Counted from the first letter of the stretch, positions 6,654 through 15,006 are shown. The stretch is 23,604 nucleotides of DNA from an uncultured Collinsella sp. (GCA_900765115.1 CAAFQK010000038.1:1-23604); one strand, 5' to 3'. Numbers and translations: made by a program. The notes: a model not told the origin generated them from the letters alone.

Positions 6654-7151
6654 CTATTCCTCGCAGGGAAGGTCGCGCAGGGCCCGGCGCTCAAAGATAC
6701 GGAAGATCTGCGTGTACCACAGGTCCTGGGTTGCCTGCGGCTTGACCAGAATCGTGTCAACACCGGCAAAGTTACCGCTCCACACGTCCGTGTAAAGCTG
6801 ATCGCCGATCAGCACGGCCTCGTCGGCCGTGGCGCCCAGACGCTTAAGACCCGCTTTGAGGGCAAATGGCGCTGGCTTCATGGCGTGGCTGATGGCCTCG
6901 AGCCCCAACTCGCGCGCCGATGCCATGACCTGGTCGCGATGCCAGTTGTTGGACACCATGCACAGCTTAAAGCCCTTGGCATGGGCGGCCTCGAGCCAAG
7001 CGGAGACCGCGGCAGGTACCTGCTCGGTATCACGCGGCACCAGGGTGTTGTCACGGTCGAGTAGAATGGCACGCTTGCCGTCGGCCCAGAGGGTATCGAG
7101 GTCGATGCGATCGACCGAGGCAACATATCGTTTGGGGCTAAAAATCCTCAT
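6654..7151 (-). CDS. yqeG: YqeG family HAD-IIIA phosphatase
   Basis: 165 aa. HAD motif I is DRDNTLVP near residue 35, motif II is the SNN of CMVSNNWHRDQ, motif III is the Lys of AMKPAP and motif IV is GDQLYTDVWSGN. This matches the YqeG/HAD-IIIA group. Some distant relatives (mitochondrial GEP4 type) dephosphorylate phosphatidylglycerophosphate, so a role in phosphatidylglycerol synthesis is plausible but unproven here. I chose the ATG at 7149-7151, giving MRIFSPKRY, 2 nt after the mltG stop. A TTG 12 nt further upstream is possible but would sit inside mltG. The gene lies in the alaS-to-aroB run. Confidence 0.85.
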   Translation of the reverse strand: MRIFSPKRYVASVDRIDLDTLWADGKRAILLDRDNTLVPRDTEQVPAAVSAWLEAAHAKGFKLCMVSNNWHRDQVMASARELGLEAISHAMKPAPFALKAGLKRLGATADEAVLIGDQLYTDVWSGNFAGVDTILVKPQATQDLWYTQIFRIFERRALRDLPCEE

Positions 7152-7153
7152 GA

Positions 7154-8509
7154 TCAATTCCAAGACTGTTGGTGTTCTTCGTAGGTCTTCGAGAAATACT
7201 CCTCGTCCTGTGTGATGTAGAAATACAGGTCATCGGAGTCGGTCGGCTCAAGGGTAGCCTTGAGCGCCTCGAGCGACGGAGAGCAGATGGGCGTGGGCGG
7301 CAGGCCCTCATGCTTATAGGTGTTATACGGGCTATCGCTCTGCAGGTCGTCGGCGGTAACCTCGCCGCCGGTGACATACATCATGGTCGCATCGCTATTG
7401 AGGTAACGCAGGCCATCGAGCTTGCCCGCCAGACGGTTATAGAAAACCGATGCCACATGCGCGCGCTGATCGGCGTTGAGGCCCTCGCGCTCGACGATCG
7501 AGGCAAGGTTAACGATGTCGTAATCGGACATCTCCACGCCATAGCGCTCCTTGATCTTGGCCTCGCAGCTGGCAAAGTCGAGCGACTTATACTCAGCGTT
7601 GAACTGATCAAGCATGGCGCGAATCACATCATCGGCAGACGGGTCCTTACCCAACGAATAGGTCTTGGGGAATAGGAAGCCCTCGAGCGAATCGTTGGCC
7701 GCGCCCTTAAGGAAGCTATAGTCGTCCACGTAGTTGGAGGCCTTGGCCTGGTTGAGGAAGTCTTCCTTGGAGATACTGTCGTATGCCTTGGCCACGCGGT
7801 CAGCGACCTGGTCAACCGTCAGTCCCTCAGGGATAGTCAGCGCATCGGAGCCCGCATTGGGGCCTTCCATGAGCTGCTGAACGACCTTGGTCGCGTCCAT
7901 AAGCGTGGTGAACGAATACTTACCCGGCTTGAGCGACATATCGGCGTTGAGCTTTTTGACCGCCGCATAATAATCCTTGGGATTATCGACGATATGGTTC
8001 TCGGAGAGAATCGAAGCGATGGTGTCACCCGAGGCACCATCGGGAATCGTGATAGTAACTTGCTGGCCAGCAGCGACTTTCGCATCCTCACCGCCAAAGA
8101 ATCCCTTGACGGCTGGCACGACAAAGAAAACGATCGCGACAAGCGCAAGCACGGCGACGACGCCACCGATAATCATAGGCACCGGGGAGCTTTTCTTTTG
8201 GGCACCACGGCGGGCGTGCGTGTTATAGCTCGAGCGCGTGGCCGGAGCAACACCGTGCGAGCCATGAGCGTGATGTGCGAGGGAGCGCGATTGCCGGGAC
8301 TGCCCCTGCGTGCGCTGGACAGGAGCCTGCTGCTTAAAACGAGCGCCGCCAGCAGGCTGCGCGGGACGAGCGGCGGGCTGCTGAGCAGCACGCTGAGCAG
8401 GCTGAGCCGAACGCTGCGTCGGCTGCGCCGGGCGCTGGCCAGGCTGAGCAGGGCGCGGCACGGGCTTCCGTGAACGATTCTGCTGGCGCGGATCGGAAGC
8501 GCTAGGCAT
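7154..8509 (-). CDS. mltG: Endolytic transglycosylase MltG with long disordered N-terminus
   Basis: 451 aa. Residues 1-110 are rich in Pro, Gln, Ala and Arg (PAQPGQRPAQPTQRSAQPAQ) and are probably cytoplasmic and disordered. One membrane helix follows (about 111-134, IIGGVVAVLALVAIVFFVV), then a LysM-like and YceG/MltG catalytic region outside the membrane. The catalytic Glu is in SIVEREGLNADQRAHVASVF. The family signature GLPPTPICSPSLEALKA and the end FSKTYEEH are present. MltG cleaves nascent peptidoglycan strands and influences glycan length. The ATG has a strong GGAGG ribosome site 6 nt upstream and overlaps the ruvX end by 8 nt. Confidence 0.94.
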   Translation of the reverse strand: MPSASDPRQQNRSRKPVPRPAQPGQRPAQPTQRSAQPAQRAAQQPAARPAQPAGGARFKQQAPVQRTQGQSRQSRSLAHHAHGSHGVAPATRSSYNTHARRGAQKKSSPVPMIIGGVVAVLALVAIVFFVVPAVKGFFGGEDAKVAAGQQVTITIPDGASGDTIASILSENHIVDNPKDYYAAVKKLNADMSLKPGKYSFTTLMDATKVVQQLMEGPNAGSDALTIPEGLTVDQVADRVAKAYDSISKEDFLNQAKASNYVDDYSFLKGAANDSLEGFLFPKTYSLGKDPSADDVIRAMLDQFNAEYKSLDFASCEAKIKERYGVEMSDYDIVNLASIVEREGLNADQRAHVASVFYNRLAGKLDGLRYLNSDATMMYVTGGEVTADDLQSDSPYNTYKHEGLPPTPICSPSLEALKATLEPTDSDDLYFYITQDEEYFSKTYEEHQQSWN

Positions 8510-8930
8510 GCTGGACCTCCTCGTTTTTACGATCGAGCCATGTCTGCAAGAACAGGCTGGCGGCGATCATGTCAATCTTGCCCCTCATCTGCTTTTCGTT
8601 GAGCCCCTGCTCTCGCAGGATTCGTTTGGCCTCCTGCGAGGACAGACGCTCATCCTCAAACTCCAGCGGAAGTTCGAGCTCGTCGGCAATCTTTTGGGCC
8701 ACGGCGGCGACGCGCTCGGCTTGGGGGCCGGGCTCACCGGCCATGGTCAAGGGACGTCCGCTTACCAAGATATCGGGCTCATAGTCCTCGACCAGGTAAC
8801 GAAACGTCTTTGCCATGCCAGTGACCTCGGCAGCCGGAAGCACCTTGACAGGCATCGCCATCTTGCCATCACGGCTCGAGACGGCAATGCCAATCCTGGT
8901 CTCCCCTATGTCCAGTGCGAGCGCGACCAC
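8502..8930 (-). CDS. ruvX: RuvX/YqgF family nuclease (putative pre-16S rRNA or Holliday junction nuclease)
   Basis: 142 aa, typical length. The RNase H-like fold begins ALALDIGETRIGIAVSS with the first catalytic Asp. The conserved PLTMAGEPGPQAERV loop, the Glu in FEDERLSSQEA, and a final Asp in GKIDMIAASLFLQTWLD follow. YqgF of E. coli takes part in 16S rRNA 5' maturation; the Holliday junction role comes mainly from structural similarity. The start is a GTG 17 nt after alaS with no clear ribosome site, so translation may depend on reinitiation after alaS. alaS-ruvX-mltG is a common order. Confidence 0.92.
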   Translation of the reverse strand: MVALALDIGETRIGIAVSSRDGKMAMPVKVLPAAEVTGMAKTFRYLVEDYEPDILVSGRPLTMAGEPGPQAERVAAVAQKIADELELPLEFEDERLSSQEAKRILREQGLNEKQMRGKIDMIAASLFLQTWLDRKNEEVQHA

Positions 8931-8947
8931 AGCGACTACTTAGGTTC

Positions 8948-11605
8948 TTAGGCGCCGAGCGCGGTCTTGGCGGCCGCGAGGGCATCGGCGATACCGGCGG
9001 CATTCTTGCCACCGGCCTGGGCCATGTTGGGACGACCGCCACCGCGACCGTCGACCAGGCCCGCAATCTGCTTGATCACGTTGCCGGCGTGGAAACCGGC
9101 CTTGACGGCGTCATCGGAGCCGGCAGCGAGCAGGGCCGGAGTGCCCTTCTCGGTCACGCTGGCAACGACGCAGGCGACAGGGCCGGCAACCTTCTGATGC
9201 ACGGTATCCCAGACGTTACGCAGGTCAGCAGCTTCAAGACCCTGGAGCTCAGCGACGACGAGCTTGTAGCCGCCGAGCTTGACAGCGCCCTCGATAGCAC
9301 TGGAGATAGCGTCGGAGGAGCCACCAGTCAGGGCCTTCTTGAGCTTATTGGACGTCTCGCGCAGCTCGGTCTGCAGGCTCTCCACACGGGCGGGAACCTC
9401 GTCGACACGGCACTTGAGCGCAGCGGCAGCGGCGTCAACGAGAGCCAGGCGGTCGGCCATGTAGTCGAGGGCGCCCTTAGAGGTCACGGCCTCGATACGG
9501 CGGACGTTGGAGCCCGTGGAGGACTCGGAAATGATCTTGAACAGACCGATCTCGGCGGTGTTGGCGGCATGCGTACCACCGCAGAGCTCGCGGGAGAACG
9601 GCTGGTCCTCGGCACCCACGGAGACGACGCGCACGATATCGCCATACTTCTCGCCAAACAGGGCGACGGCGCCGGCGGCCTTGGCCTCGTCGATGCCCAT
9701 GACGCGGGTCACAACCGGCTTTGAGGCGAAGATCTGCTGGTTGACCAGGTCCTCGACAGCCTTAAGCTGCTCGGAGGACAGAGCCTCAAAGTGCGTAAAG
9801 TCAAAGCGCAGGTGCTCGGGCGTCACCAGCGAACCAGCCTGGGAGACATGCTCGCCCAGGACGTGCTTAAGCGCGGCATCGAGCAGATGCGTGGCGGTGT
9901 GGTTGCGGCGCAGGAAGCCACGGCGCTCGGCGTCGAGCGCGGCGGTCACGGTAGCACCGACAGTCAGCGTGCCCTCGGCAACGTGGGCAACGTGGGCATA
10001 CAGGCCGTTGTGGTTCTTGGTATCGGAAACGGTCAGCACAACGCCCTCGGCGGAAAGCTCGCCGGCGTCGCCCTGCTGGCCGCCCATCTCGGCATAGAAC
10101 GGGGTACGGTCGAGCACGACCTCGACATCCTCGCCCGCAGCAGCGGACTCGACGGACTCGCCGTTGCGCACGATGGCGACGACCTTGGCACCCTCGATCA
10201 CATCGTTGTCATAGCCGTCGAACTCAGTCGCAGCGACCTTGTCGGAAAGCTCGACCCACACGTCGTTGAAGCTGCCCCAGGCGTCGCCCTTGGCGTTGGC
10301 GCGAGCGCGGGCCTTCTGGTCCTCCATGCAGGCGGTGAAGCCGTCCATGTCGACATCATGGCCAGCGGTGCCGGCGATCTCGACGGTCAGGTCGATGGGG
10401 AAACCAAAGGTGTCGTGCAGCTTAAAGGCAACATCGCCCGGAAGCACGGCGCCCTCGGCAAGCGCTGCCAGGGCCTCGTTCAGGTAGACGCGGCCGTTGT
10501 CGAGCGTCGTGGAGAAGCGCTCCTCCTCGGAGGCGACGATACCCTTGACGAGCGCGACGTTCTTGAGCAGCTCGGGATAGGCCTCGCCCATCTGGGCGTT
10601 GACCTCGTCGATGAACTTGGTCAGGAAGGCGCCCTCGATACCCAGCAGGCGACCGTGGAACACGGCGCGGCGGAGCAGGCGGCGAAGGACGTACTCACGG
10701 CCCTCGTTACCGGGGAGGATGCCGTCCGAAATCATGAAGTCGACGGCACGGGAGTGATCGGCGATGATGCGCAGCGAGCGGCTGGCGCCGGAGTAGTCAT
10801 CGGCGTCATAGGTCTTGCCGCTAATCTTCTCGCCCAGCTTGATGAGATGCTGCATCAGATCGCCGTCGTAGTTAGCGGTCTTGTGCTGCATGATAGCGGC
10901 CATGCGCTCCAGACCCATGCCCGTATCGAGGTTGCGGTGCGGCAGCTCCGGCATGGAGCCGTCCTCCTGGCGGTCGTACTGGGTAAACACGAGGTTCCAG
11001 AACTCAAGGAAGCGGTCGCAGTCGCAGCCGGGCTTGCAGTCGGGGCTGCCGCAACCGACCTCCTCGCCCATGTCAAAGTATATCTCGGAGCACGGACCGC
11101 AGGGGCCGGTGGGGCCAGCGGCCCAGAAGTTGTCGTCCTCGCCCAGACGCGAGATGTGGTCCTCGGCAACGCCCAGGGAGCGCCACACGTCATGGGTCTC
11201 GTCGTCCTCGGTAAAGACGGTAAAGTACAGGCGATCGAGCGGCAGCTTGAACTCCTTGGTGATGAGCTCGAAGGCCCAAGCGCAAGCCTGCTGCTTGGAG
11301 ACGCCGCCAAAGGAGAAGTCACCGAGCATCTCGAAGAACGACAGGTGACGGCCGTCCTCGCCGATGCAGTCGATGTCGTTGGTGCGGACACACTTCTGGC
11401 AGGAGATCGCGCCGATCTCCTTCATGGTCTTCTTGCCCTGGTAGTACTCCTTAAACTGGTTCATGCCGGCGTTGGCAAGCAGCAGCGAGGGGTCGTCGGG
11501 AACAAGGGACGAAGAAGGATAGAGCTTAAGACCGCGCTCCTCAAAGAAGTTGAGGAACTTGGAGCGGATCTCGGCCGTAGTCATTGACGGGTAGTCAGCA
11601 CTCAT
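8948..11605 (-). CDS. alaS: Alanine-tRNA ligase
   Basis: 885 aa, full length for AlaRS. It charges tRNA-Ala and edits mischarged Ser and Gly. The class II catalytic core is N-terminal (TAEIRSKFLNFFEERG, then LLANAGMNQFKEYY and GPTGPCGPCSEIYFD). The editing domain has NHTATHLLDAAL, with the zinc-binding HxxxH, and the later zinc Cys/His in LCGGTHAANTAEIG. A C-terminal oligomerisation C-Ala domain ends with GGGGRPNMAQAGG-like sequence (here GRGGGRPNMAQAGGKN). A longer frame continues upstream, but I chose the ATG at 11603-11605 because GAGGAG lies 9 nt upstream and the extra 30 residues would cross the promoter. The leader is short, with no T-box. Confidence 0.97.
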   Translation of the reverse strand: MSADYPSMTTAEIRSKFLNFFEERGLKLYPSSSLVPDDPSLLLANAGMNQFKEYYQGKKTMKEIGAISCQKCVRTNDIDCIGEDGRHLSFFEMLGDFSFGGVSKQQACAWAFELITKEFKLPLDRLYFTVFTEDDETHDVWRSLGVAEDHISRLGEDDNFWAAGPTGPCGPCSEIYFDMGEEVGCGSPDCKPGCDCDRFLEFWNLVFTQYDRQEDGSMPELPHRNLDTGMGLERMAAIMQHKTANYDGDLMQHLIKLGEKISGKTYDADDYSGASRSLRIIADHSRAVDFMISDGILPGNEGREYVLRRLLRRAVFHGRLLGIEGAFLTKFIDEVNAQMGEAYPELLKNVALVKGIVASEEERFSTTLDNGRVYLNEALAALAEGAVLPGDVAFKLHDTFGFPIDLTVEIAGTAGHDVDMDGFTACMEDQKARARANAKGDAWGSFNDVWVELSDKVAATEFDGYDNDVIEGAKVVAIVRNGESVESAAAGEDVEVVLDRTPFYAEMGGQQGDAGELSAEGVVLTVSDTKNHNGLYAHVAHVAEGTLTVGATVTAALDAERRGFLRRNHTATHLLDAALKHVLGEHVSQAGSLVTPEHLRFDFTHFEALSSEQLKAVEDLVNQQIFASKPVVTRVMGIDEAKAAGAVALFGEKYGDIVRVVSVGAEDQPFSRELCGGTHAANTAEIGLFKIISESSTGSNVRRIEAVTSKGALDYMADRLALVDAAAAALKCRVDEVPARVESLQTELRETSNKLKKALTGGSSDAISSAIEGAVKLGGYKLVVAELQGLEAADLRNVWDTVHQKVAGPVACVVASVTEKGTPALLAAGSDDAVKAGFHAGNVIKQIAGLVDGRGGGRPNMAQAGGKNAAGIADALAAAKTALGA

Positions 11606-11651
11606 AGAGGGAATCTCCTCGGTTTCACATCGAAACAGTTCAAACGTAACG

Positions 11652-11679
11652 ATATTACCATCCCACCGCGCAAGTGCAA
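11652..11679 (-). promoter_or_regulatory. Promoter for the alaS operon
   Basis: On the minus strand TTGCAC (11674-11679) and TAATAT (11652-11657) are separated by 16 nt. The -35 box partly overlaps the T-run of the preceding terminator. The predicted leader is about 40 nt, too short for a T-box. Confidence 0.6.
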
Positions 11680-11707
11680 AAAAGAGGGCCGGCACAATGC
11701 CGGCCCT
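11678..11707 (-). terminator. Rho-independent terminator after the AI-2E permease gene
   Basis: On the minus strand a perfect 10-bp stem (AGGGCCGGCA and TGCCGGCCCT) with a 3-nt loop is followed by CTCTTTTTT. It lies about 50 nt past the permease stop and separates the sigma factor operon from alaS. Confidence 0.92.
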
Positions 11708-11757
11708 TCAGCGAAATTGCATGTTAGCGCGTATGAATATTAATCCGAATTACCCCG

Positions 11758-13164
11758 CTAGTTGTCATCATCGTCCATGGAGCCGTCGATGCCGGTTTTG
11801 GTGTCGTCCGTGTTGGAATCGTCATCCTTGGCAAAGGGGTTCTTGAAGAAGCCCGTGGCATCGGGCTGCAGGCCCGAGAGCTTGATCCAGGGATTCTCGA
11901 GCTCGGGCTTGGGCATCGCCTGGGCCTCGGGCGCGGTCTCGTTGCCGATGAGCTCGGACTCGTAAATGAACGTATCGTCTCCAAGCGCGTCGTAGGCGGC
12001 GACCGGGTTGCCCTCGGCATCGCGATATGGCGTGCCCTTAAATACAGCGCCGTCGTATGCCACGAGCTGGCGACCGGTCTCGTTCTCAAAGTAGTAGACG
12101 AAAATGCCCTTGAGGGCCGCGCACAGCGGAATGGCGATGACCATGCCGATGGGACCCATAAGTGCCGAACCAATAACGAGGGCCGTCAGGCTCATGATGG
12201 GATGCACCTGCACCGAACTCTGCATGACCTTGGGGGAAATGACGTTATCGGTGACGTTTTGAGCCACCATGGTCACAACGAGCGTCCACAACGCCAGCAT
12301 GGGGCTGAACATAAAGCCAAGCACCGTGGCGATAGCCGCGCTTACCCAGGGACCGACAACCGGGACCAAGTGCATGATGCCGGTAAAGATGGCCATGAGT
12401 GCCGCGTAGGGATGGCCAATGAGCGTAAAGCCGATAAAGGCGAGGATGCCACCGCAGATGGACGTCACGACCATGCCGCGCATATAACCGCCGACCGAGC
12501 GCGAAAGAATCGCGACCATAAAGCGGTACGAGGTCTCTTTTTCCTGTCCGATGATGGTACAGACCTCGTGGTGCATACGGGGATAATCGCAGGCAAGCCA
12601 GTAGGCAAGCACCAAACCCAGGAAGATTACGAACAGCTGCGAGGCCGTGTTGGTGATCAGCGGGAACACGCCGCGACCGAGCTCAGCGGCGATTTGCGAT
12701 ACGTACTTGGACGCCACAGTAACCAGCGAGGACAGATTATCGTCCAGGTACTCCTTGAGCGGCGTGTTGTTGAGCGTCTTAGCGTGCGAAATCATCTCGT
12801 TGAGATCACCGCCCGCAACGCGAAGCTGCTCAGGCAGACGGCTCAGGACTTCCATAATCTGACCGAGCAAAATAGGCGACAGGATGCAGACGACGCCGAC
12901 GAGCACTGCCACAACCACGATCAGCGCGATGAGCGAACCGATGCCACGACCGACGCCGTGATGCTCGAGCCAGTTAGTGATCGGCGACATCACAAAAGCG
13001 ATGATGGAACCGACAGCGAGAAACTCGATAACAGGCGCCAGGATACCCATAAGGTTAAAGATGACGGCTGCGATGACAATGCAGCCAACGACAGCCCAAA
13101 TGCGAAGCGTCAGAATACGAGTATCGCGCAGCGTGCGGTCGGTTTGTTGGGGGTGCTCAATCAT
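11758..13164 (-). CDS. AI-2E family transporter (PerM/YtvI type) with acidic C-terminal tail
   Basis: 468 aa. Several hydrophobic segments cover about residues 20-355, starting with WAVVGCIVIAAVIFNLMGIL. The family's conserved stretch HLVPVVGPWVSAAIATVLG and PIGMVIAIPLCAALKGIF are present. AI-2E family members include E. coli TqsA and some proteins linked to ion export; the substrate cannot be predicted here. Residues after about 355 form a hydrophilic, acidic extension ending DDDDN that most members lack. Its ATG overlaps the stop of the sigma factor gene as ATGA, so it is very probably co-expressed with the stress sigma factor, and a terminator follows. Confidence 0.87.
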   Translation of the reverse strand: MIEHPQQTDRTLRDTRILTLRIWAVVGCIVIAAVIFNLMGILAPVIEFLAVGSIIAFVMSPITNWLEHHGVGRGIGSLIALIVVVAVLVGVVCILSPILLGQIMEVLSRLPEQLRVAGGDLNEMISHAKTLNNTPLKEYLDDNLSSLVTVASKYVSQIAAELGRGVFPLITNTASQLFVIFLGLVLAYWLACDYPRMHHEVCTIIGQEKETSYRFMVAILSRSVGGYMRGMVVTSICGGILAFIGFTLIGHPYAALMAIFTGIMHLVPVVGPWVSAAIATVLGFMFSPMLALWTLVVTMVAQNVTDNVISPKVMQSSVQVHPIMSLTALVIGSALMGPIGMVIAIPLCAALKGIFVYYFENETGRQLVAYDGAVFKGTPYRDAEGNPVAAYDALGDDTFIYESELIGNETAPEAQAMPKPELENPWIKLSGLQPDATGFFKNPFAKDDDSNTDDTKTGIDGSMDDDDN

Positions 13165-13952
13165 GAACGAACCATCACTCCGTCGGGGTCGATCTTGTCC
13201 TGTATCTTCTTAAGGGTACGGCGCAGCAGGCGCGAAACCTGCACCTGCGAGATACCCAGCTTCTTGGCGATCTCGATCTGGGTCATGCCCTTCACAAAGC
13301 GCAGCTCGATAACCTCACGCTCACGCGGCGAGAAATCGCGAATGGCTTCCTCGATCACCAGGCGGTCATCGGTAAAATCGAGCTCGTTGTCGTCATCGGC
13401 ATAGCGGTCGAGAATCGAGGGGGCATCATCGGAATCGGACGCGCCAGGAGCCTCGATGGGCACCGAGGTATAGGCCGAAGACGATTCCATGGCCTCCAGC
13501 ACCTCGTCGACGGTCACACCCAGGTACTCAGCGATTTCTTCAACCTTAGGCGAGCGCTGCAACTCATTGGTGAGCTTGTCGGTGGCCTGGTTGACCTTGG
13601 CAGAAAGCTCCTGCAAACGGCGCGGCACGCGCACGCTCCAGCCCTTATCACGGAAGTGACGCTTGATCTCGCCCAGGATGGTAGGCGTGGCAAACGTCGT
13701 GAACTCGAGTCCGCGCTCGGGGTCAAAGCGGTCGATAGCTTTGAGCAAACCCAGATAGCCGACCTGCATAAGGTCGTCGAGCGGCTCGCCGCGGTTCTTA
13801 AATTTGTTGGCAAGAAACCTTACCAGGTTCATATGGGACATGACGAGCTGCTCACGTGCGTCCGGATCACCGGTCTCTTTGTAGCGACGAAACAGCTCGC
13901 GGGTTTTCTCCTTGTCCCAAGCGGTCTTACCGCTCCGGGAACGTTCGGTCAT
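13161..13952 (-). CDS. Sigma-70 factor of the SigB/SigF/SigG group
   Basis: 263 aa. Region 2 is clear (HMNLVRFLANKFKNRGEPLDDLMQVGYLGLLKAIDRFD, read in two adjacent pieces: HMNLVRFLANKF and DLMQVGYLGLLKAIDRFDPE), with GLEFTTFATPTILGEIKRHF following. Region 3 carries WSVRVPRRLQELSAKV, and region 4 has the helix-turn-helix MTQIEIAKKLGISQVQVSRL. Length and sequence are of the general-stress or sporulation sigma type (SigB, SigF), not the housekeeping or ECF type. The anti-sigma-like gene ends 1 nt upstream, as in rsbW-sigB pairs, so this is probably a partner-controlled stress sigma factor. I cannot tell the exact subgroup. Confidence 0.92.
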   Translation of the reverse strand: MTERSRSGKTAWDKEKTRELFRRYKETGDPDAREQLVMSHMNLVRFLANKFKNRGEPLDDLMQVGYLGLLKAIDRFDPERGLEFTTFATPTILGEIKRHFRDKGWSVRVPRRLQELSAKVNQATDKLTNELQRSPKVEEIAEYLGVTVDEVLEAMESSSAYTSVPIEAPGASDSDDAPSILDRYADDDNELDFTDDRLVIEEAIRDFSPREREVIELRFVKGMTQIEIAKKLGISQVQVSRLLRRTLKKIQDKIDPDGVMVRS

Positions 13953-13953
13953 A

Positions 13954-14331
13954 TTAGATATCCGCCTTGAGGTCGAGGAAAAGCGTCAGGGGCGCCGCAG
14001 TCTTTTCGTAGGAATCGCACACGCTCGCGAGGATGAGCTCGGCATACACCGCAGCCTGGTCGTCTTCATCGACCGTAGCCTGGTCGCCAAAGGTAATAGT
14101 CATGCCAACGTGGGTCTCATCGACATCGAATTTGATGGTGATGTCATCGCAGTCGACCGCGGTGCAACCAAAGATGAAAGCCTCCTCAGCAGCCATGCGG
14201 ATGTCCTCGATGCGATCGACAGACATAGAGCACAGGGCAGCAACGTTGGCTGCCGTCATGCGCACAAGGCGAGCGAGACGCGGGTCACCGGCAACGGTCA
14301 GCGTGATAGGGCAGGTTGCTTCGCTACTCAT
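13954..14331 (-). CDS. RsbW-like anti-sigma factor with degenerate ATP site
   Basis: 125 aa. The first half aligns with RsbW/SpoIIAB: ARLVRMTAANVAALCSMS, then VDRIEDIRMAAEEAF matches the helix that carries SEACTNAV in RsbW. The N-box Asn is replaced (EEAFIFGC). The Asp and Gly residues of the DxGxG box and the Gly-rich GxGL lid are not found, so ATP binding and kinase activity look unlikely. Position directly upstream of the sigma gene, 1 nt away, supports an anti-sigma role by binding alone. The ATG at 14329-14331 overlaps the DUF948 gene by 8 nt. A longer frame exists upstream but is Arg/Pro-rich and lies inside the neighbour. No RsbV-type antagonist is in the window. Confidence 0.7.
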   Translation of the reverse strand: MSSEATCPITLTVAGDPRLARLVRMTAANVAALCSMSVDRIEDIRMAAEEAFIFGCTAVDCDDITIKFDVDETHVGMTITFGDQATVDEDDQAAVYAELILASVCDSYEKTAAPLTLFLDLKADI

Positions 14332-14911
14332 CGCAGGACTCCTCAGAGGTCTCGGCGGGCGTATAGGTGTAATACTGAGCCGGCTTGGATACAGACTTCT
14401 GACCATCATCGTCGCCCGCGGCGGCCTCGTCCTCGCCAATTAGGACGCGCTCGGTAGGCTGCTCGGCTTCTTCGGCGGCAGCGGAAAGCTTGCGCTCGGC
14501 TTCAGCTGCAGGAGCCTTCACCTTATTGAAGAGCTTCTGCACAGCACCGGCGGCAGAGTCGGTCACGCTCGACACAGCATTGCTGGCCTCGGCCATGCTG
14601 CCCGTAACCTCGGAAATGTCGCGAACCACGGCTTCGACCTCTACGAGATTGGAGGTAAGGGCATCAACTGCCGTCTTGCTCGACTTAAGCAGCGGCTCCA
14701 TCTGGGCAAGCGCCGGCGTAAGCTCATCGACAGCGCCATCGAGCTTTGCCACCACAGGCTGAGCCTCGGCGATGGTGTTGTTGAGGTCGTTCACGGTCTT
14801 ATCGAGCGAATCAACGACGTCGCGGGTCTTGCGCAGTGTGAGCGCGAGCTCGATAACAGCCCACACGCCGGCAACGGCGAGCAGCAGCAGGGCGATTTGA
14901 ATGGGACTCAT
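14324..14911 (-). CDS. DUF948-type membrane-anchored coiled-coil protein
   Basis: 195 aa. Residues 4-24 (IQIALLLLAVAGVWAVIELAL) form an N-terminal membrane anchor. Then comes a long heptad-like helical region with repeated hydrophobic positions (VVDSLDKTVNDLNNTIAEAQ and onwards to about residue 130), and a hydrophilic acidic C-terminal end. This is the layout of DUF948 proteins such as the B. subtilis general stress protein YtxG. The ATG is preceded by GGGAGG 6 nt upstream. As the first gene before the anti-sigma and sigma genes it probably belongs to the stress operon. No enzymatic function is expected. Confidence 0.7.
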   Translation of the reverse strand: MSPIQIALLLLAVAGVWAVIELALTLRKTRDVVDSLDKTVNDLNNTIAEAQPVVAKLDGAVDELTPALAQMEPLLKSSKTAVDALTSNLVEVEAVVRDISEVTGSMAEASNAVSSVTDSAAGAVQKLFNKVKAPAAEAERKLSAAAEEAEQPTERVLIGEDEAAAGDDDGQKSVSKPAQYYTYTPAETSEESCDE

Positions 14912-14952
14912 ACAAGCCTCCCGAAGGAATCGAAATACAGACGCTTTTCATG

Positions 14953-14979
14953 GTACCCCAAAGAAGGGGAAAGATACCC
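14953..14979 (-). promoter_or_regulatory. Candidate SigB-type promoter elements upstream of the stress operon
   Basis: The minus strand has GGGTAT (14974-14979) and GGGGTAC (14953-14959), each resembling the -10 consensus GGGTAT of SigB-type sigma factors. A matching GTTT-type -35 box is not convincing. The idea that the sigma factor controls its own operon is therefore only suggestive. Confidence 0.3.
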
Positions 14980-15006
14980 AAAGGGAATGTGCGAGGTCCC
15001 AAGGAC

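Noticed and set aside
8180..8480. Possible tandem DNA repeat in the first part of mltG
   Set aside because: The pattern is the Pro/Ala/Gln low-complexity coding region; the DNA units vary in length and sequence and do not form a true tandem array.
9791..11587. 598-codon open frame on the plus strand
   Set aside because: It is wholly antisense to alaS, whose protein has every expected motif. Its translation is low-complexity (Gly, Val, Leu, Ala) with no recognisable domain, as expected opposite a GC-rich gene.
11606..11650. T-box riboswitch ahead of alaS
   Set aside because: The leader between the predicted start of transcription and the ATG is about 40 nt, too short for a T-box, and no T-box sequence was seen.
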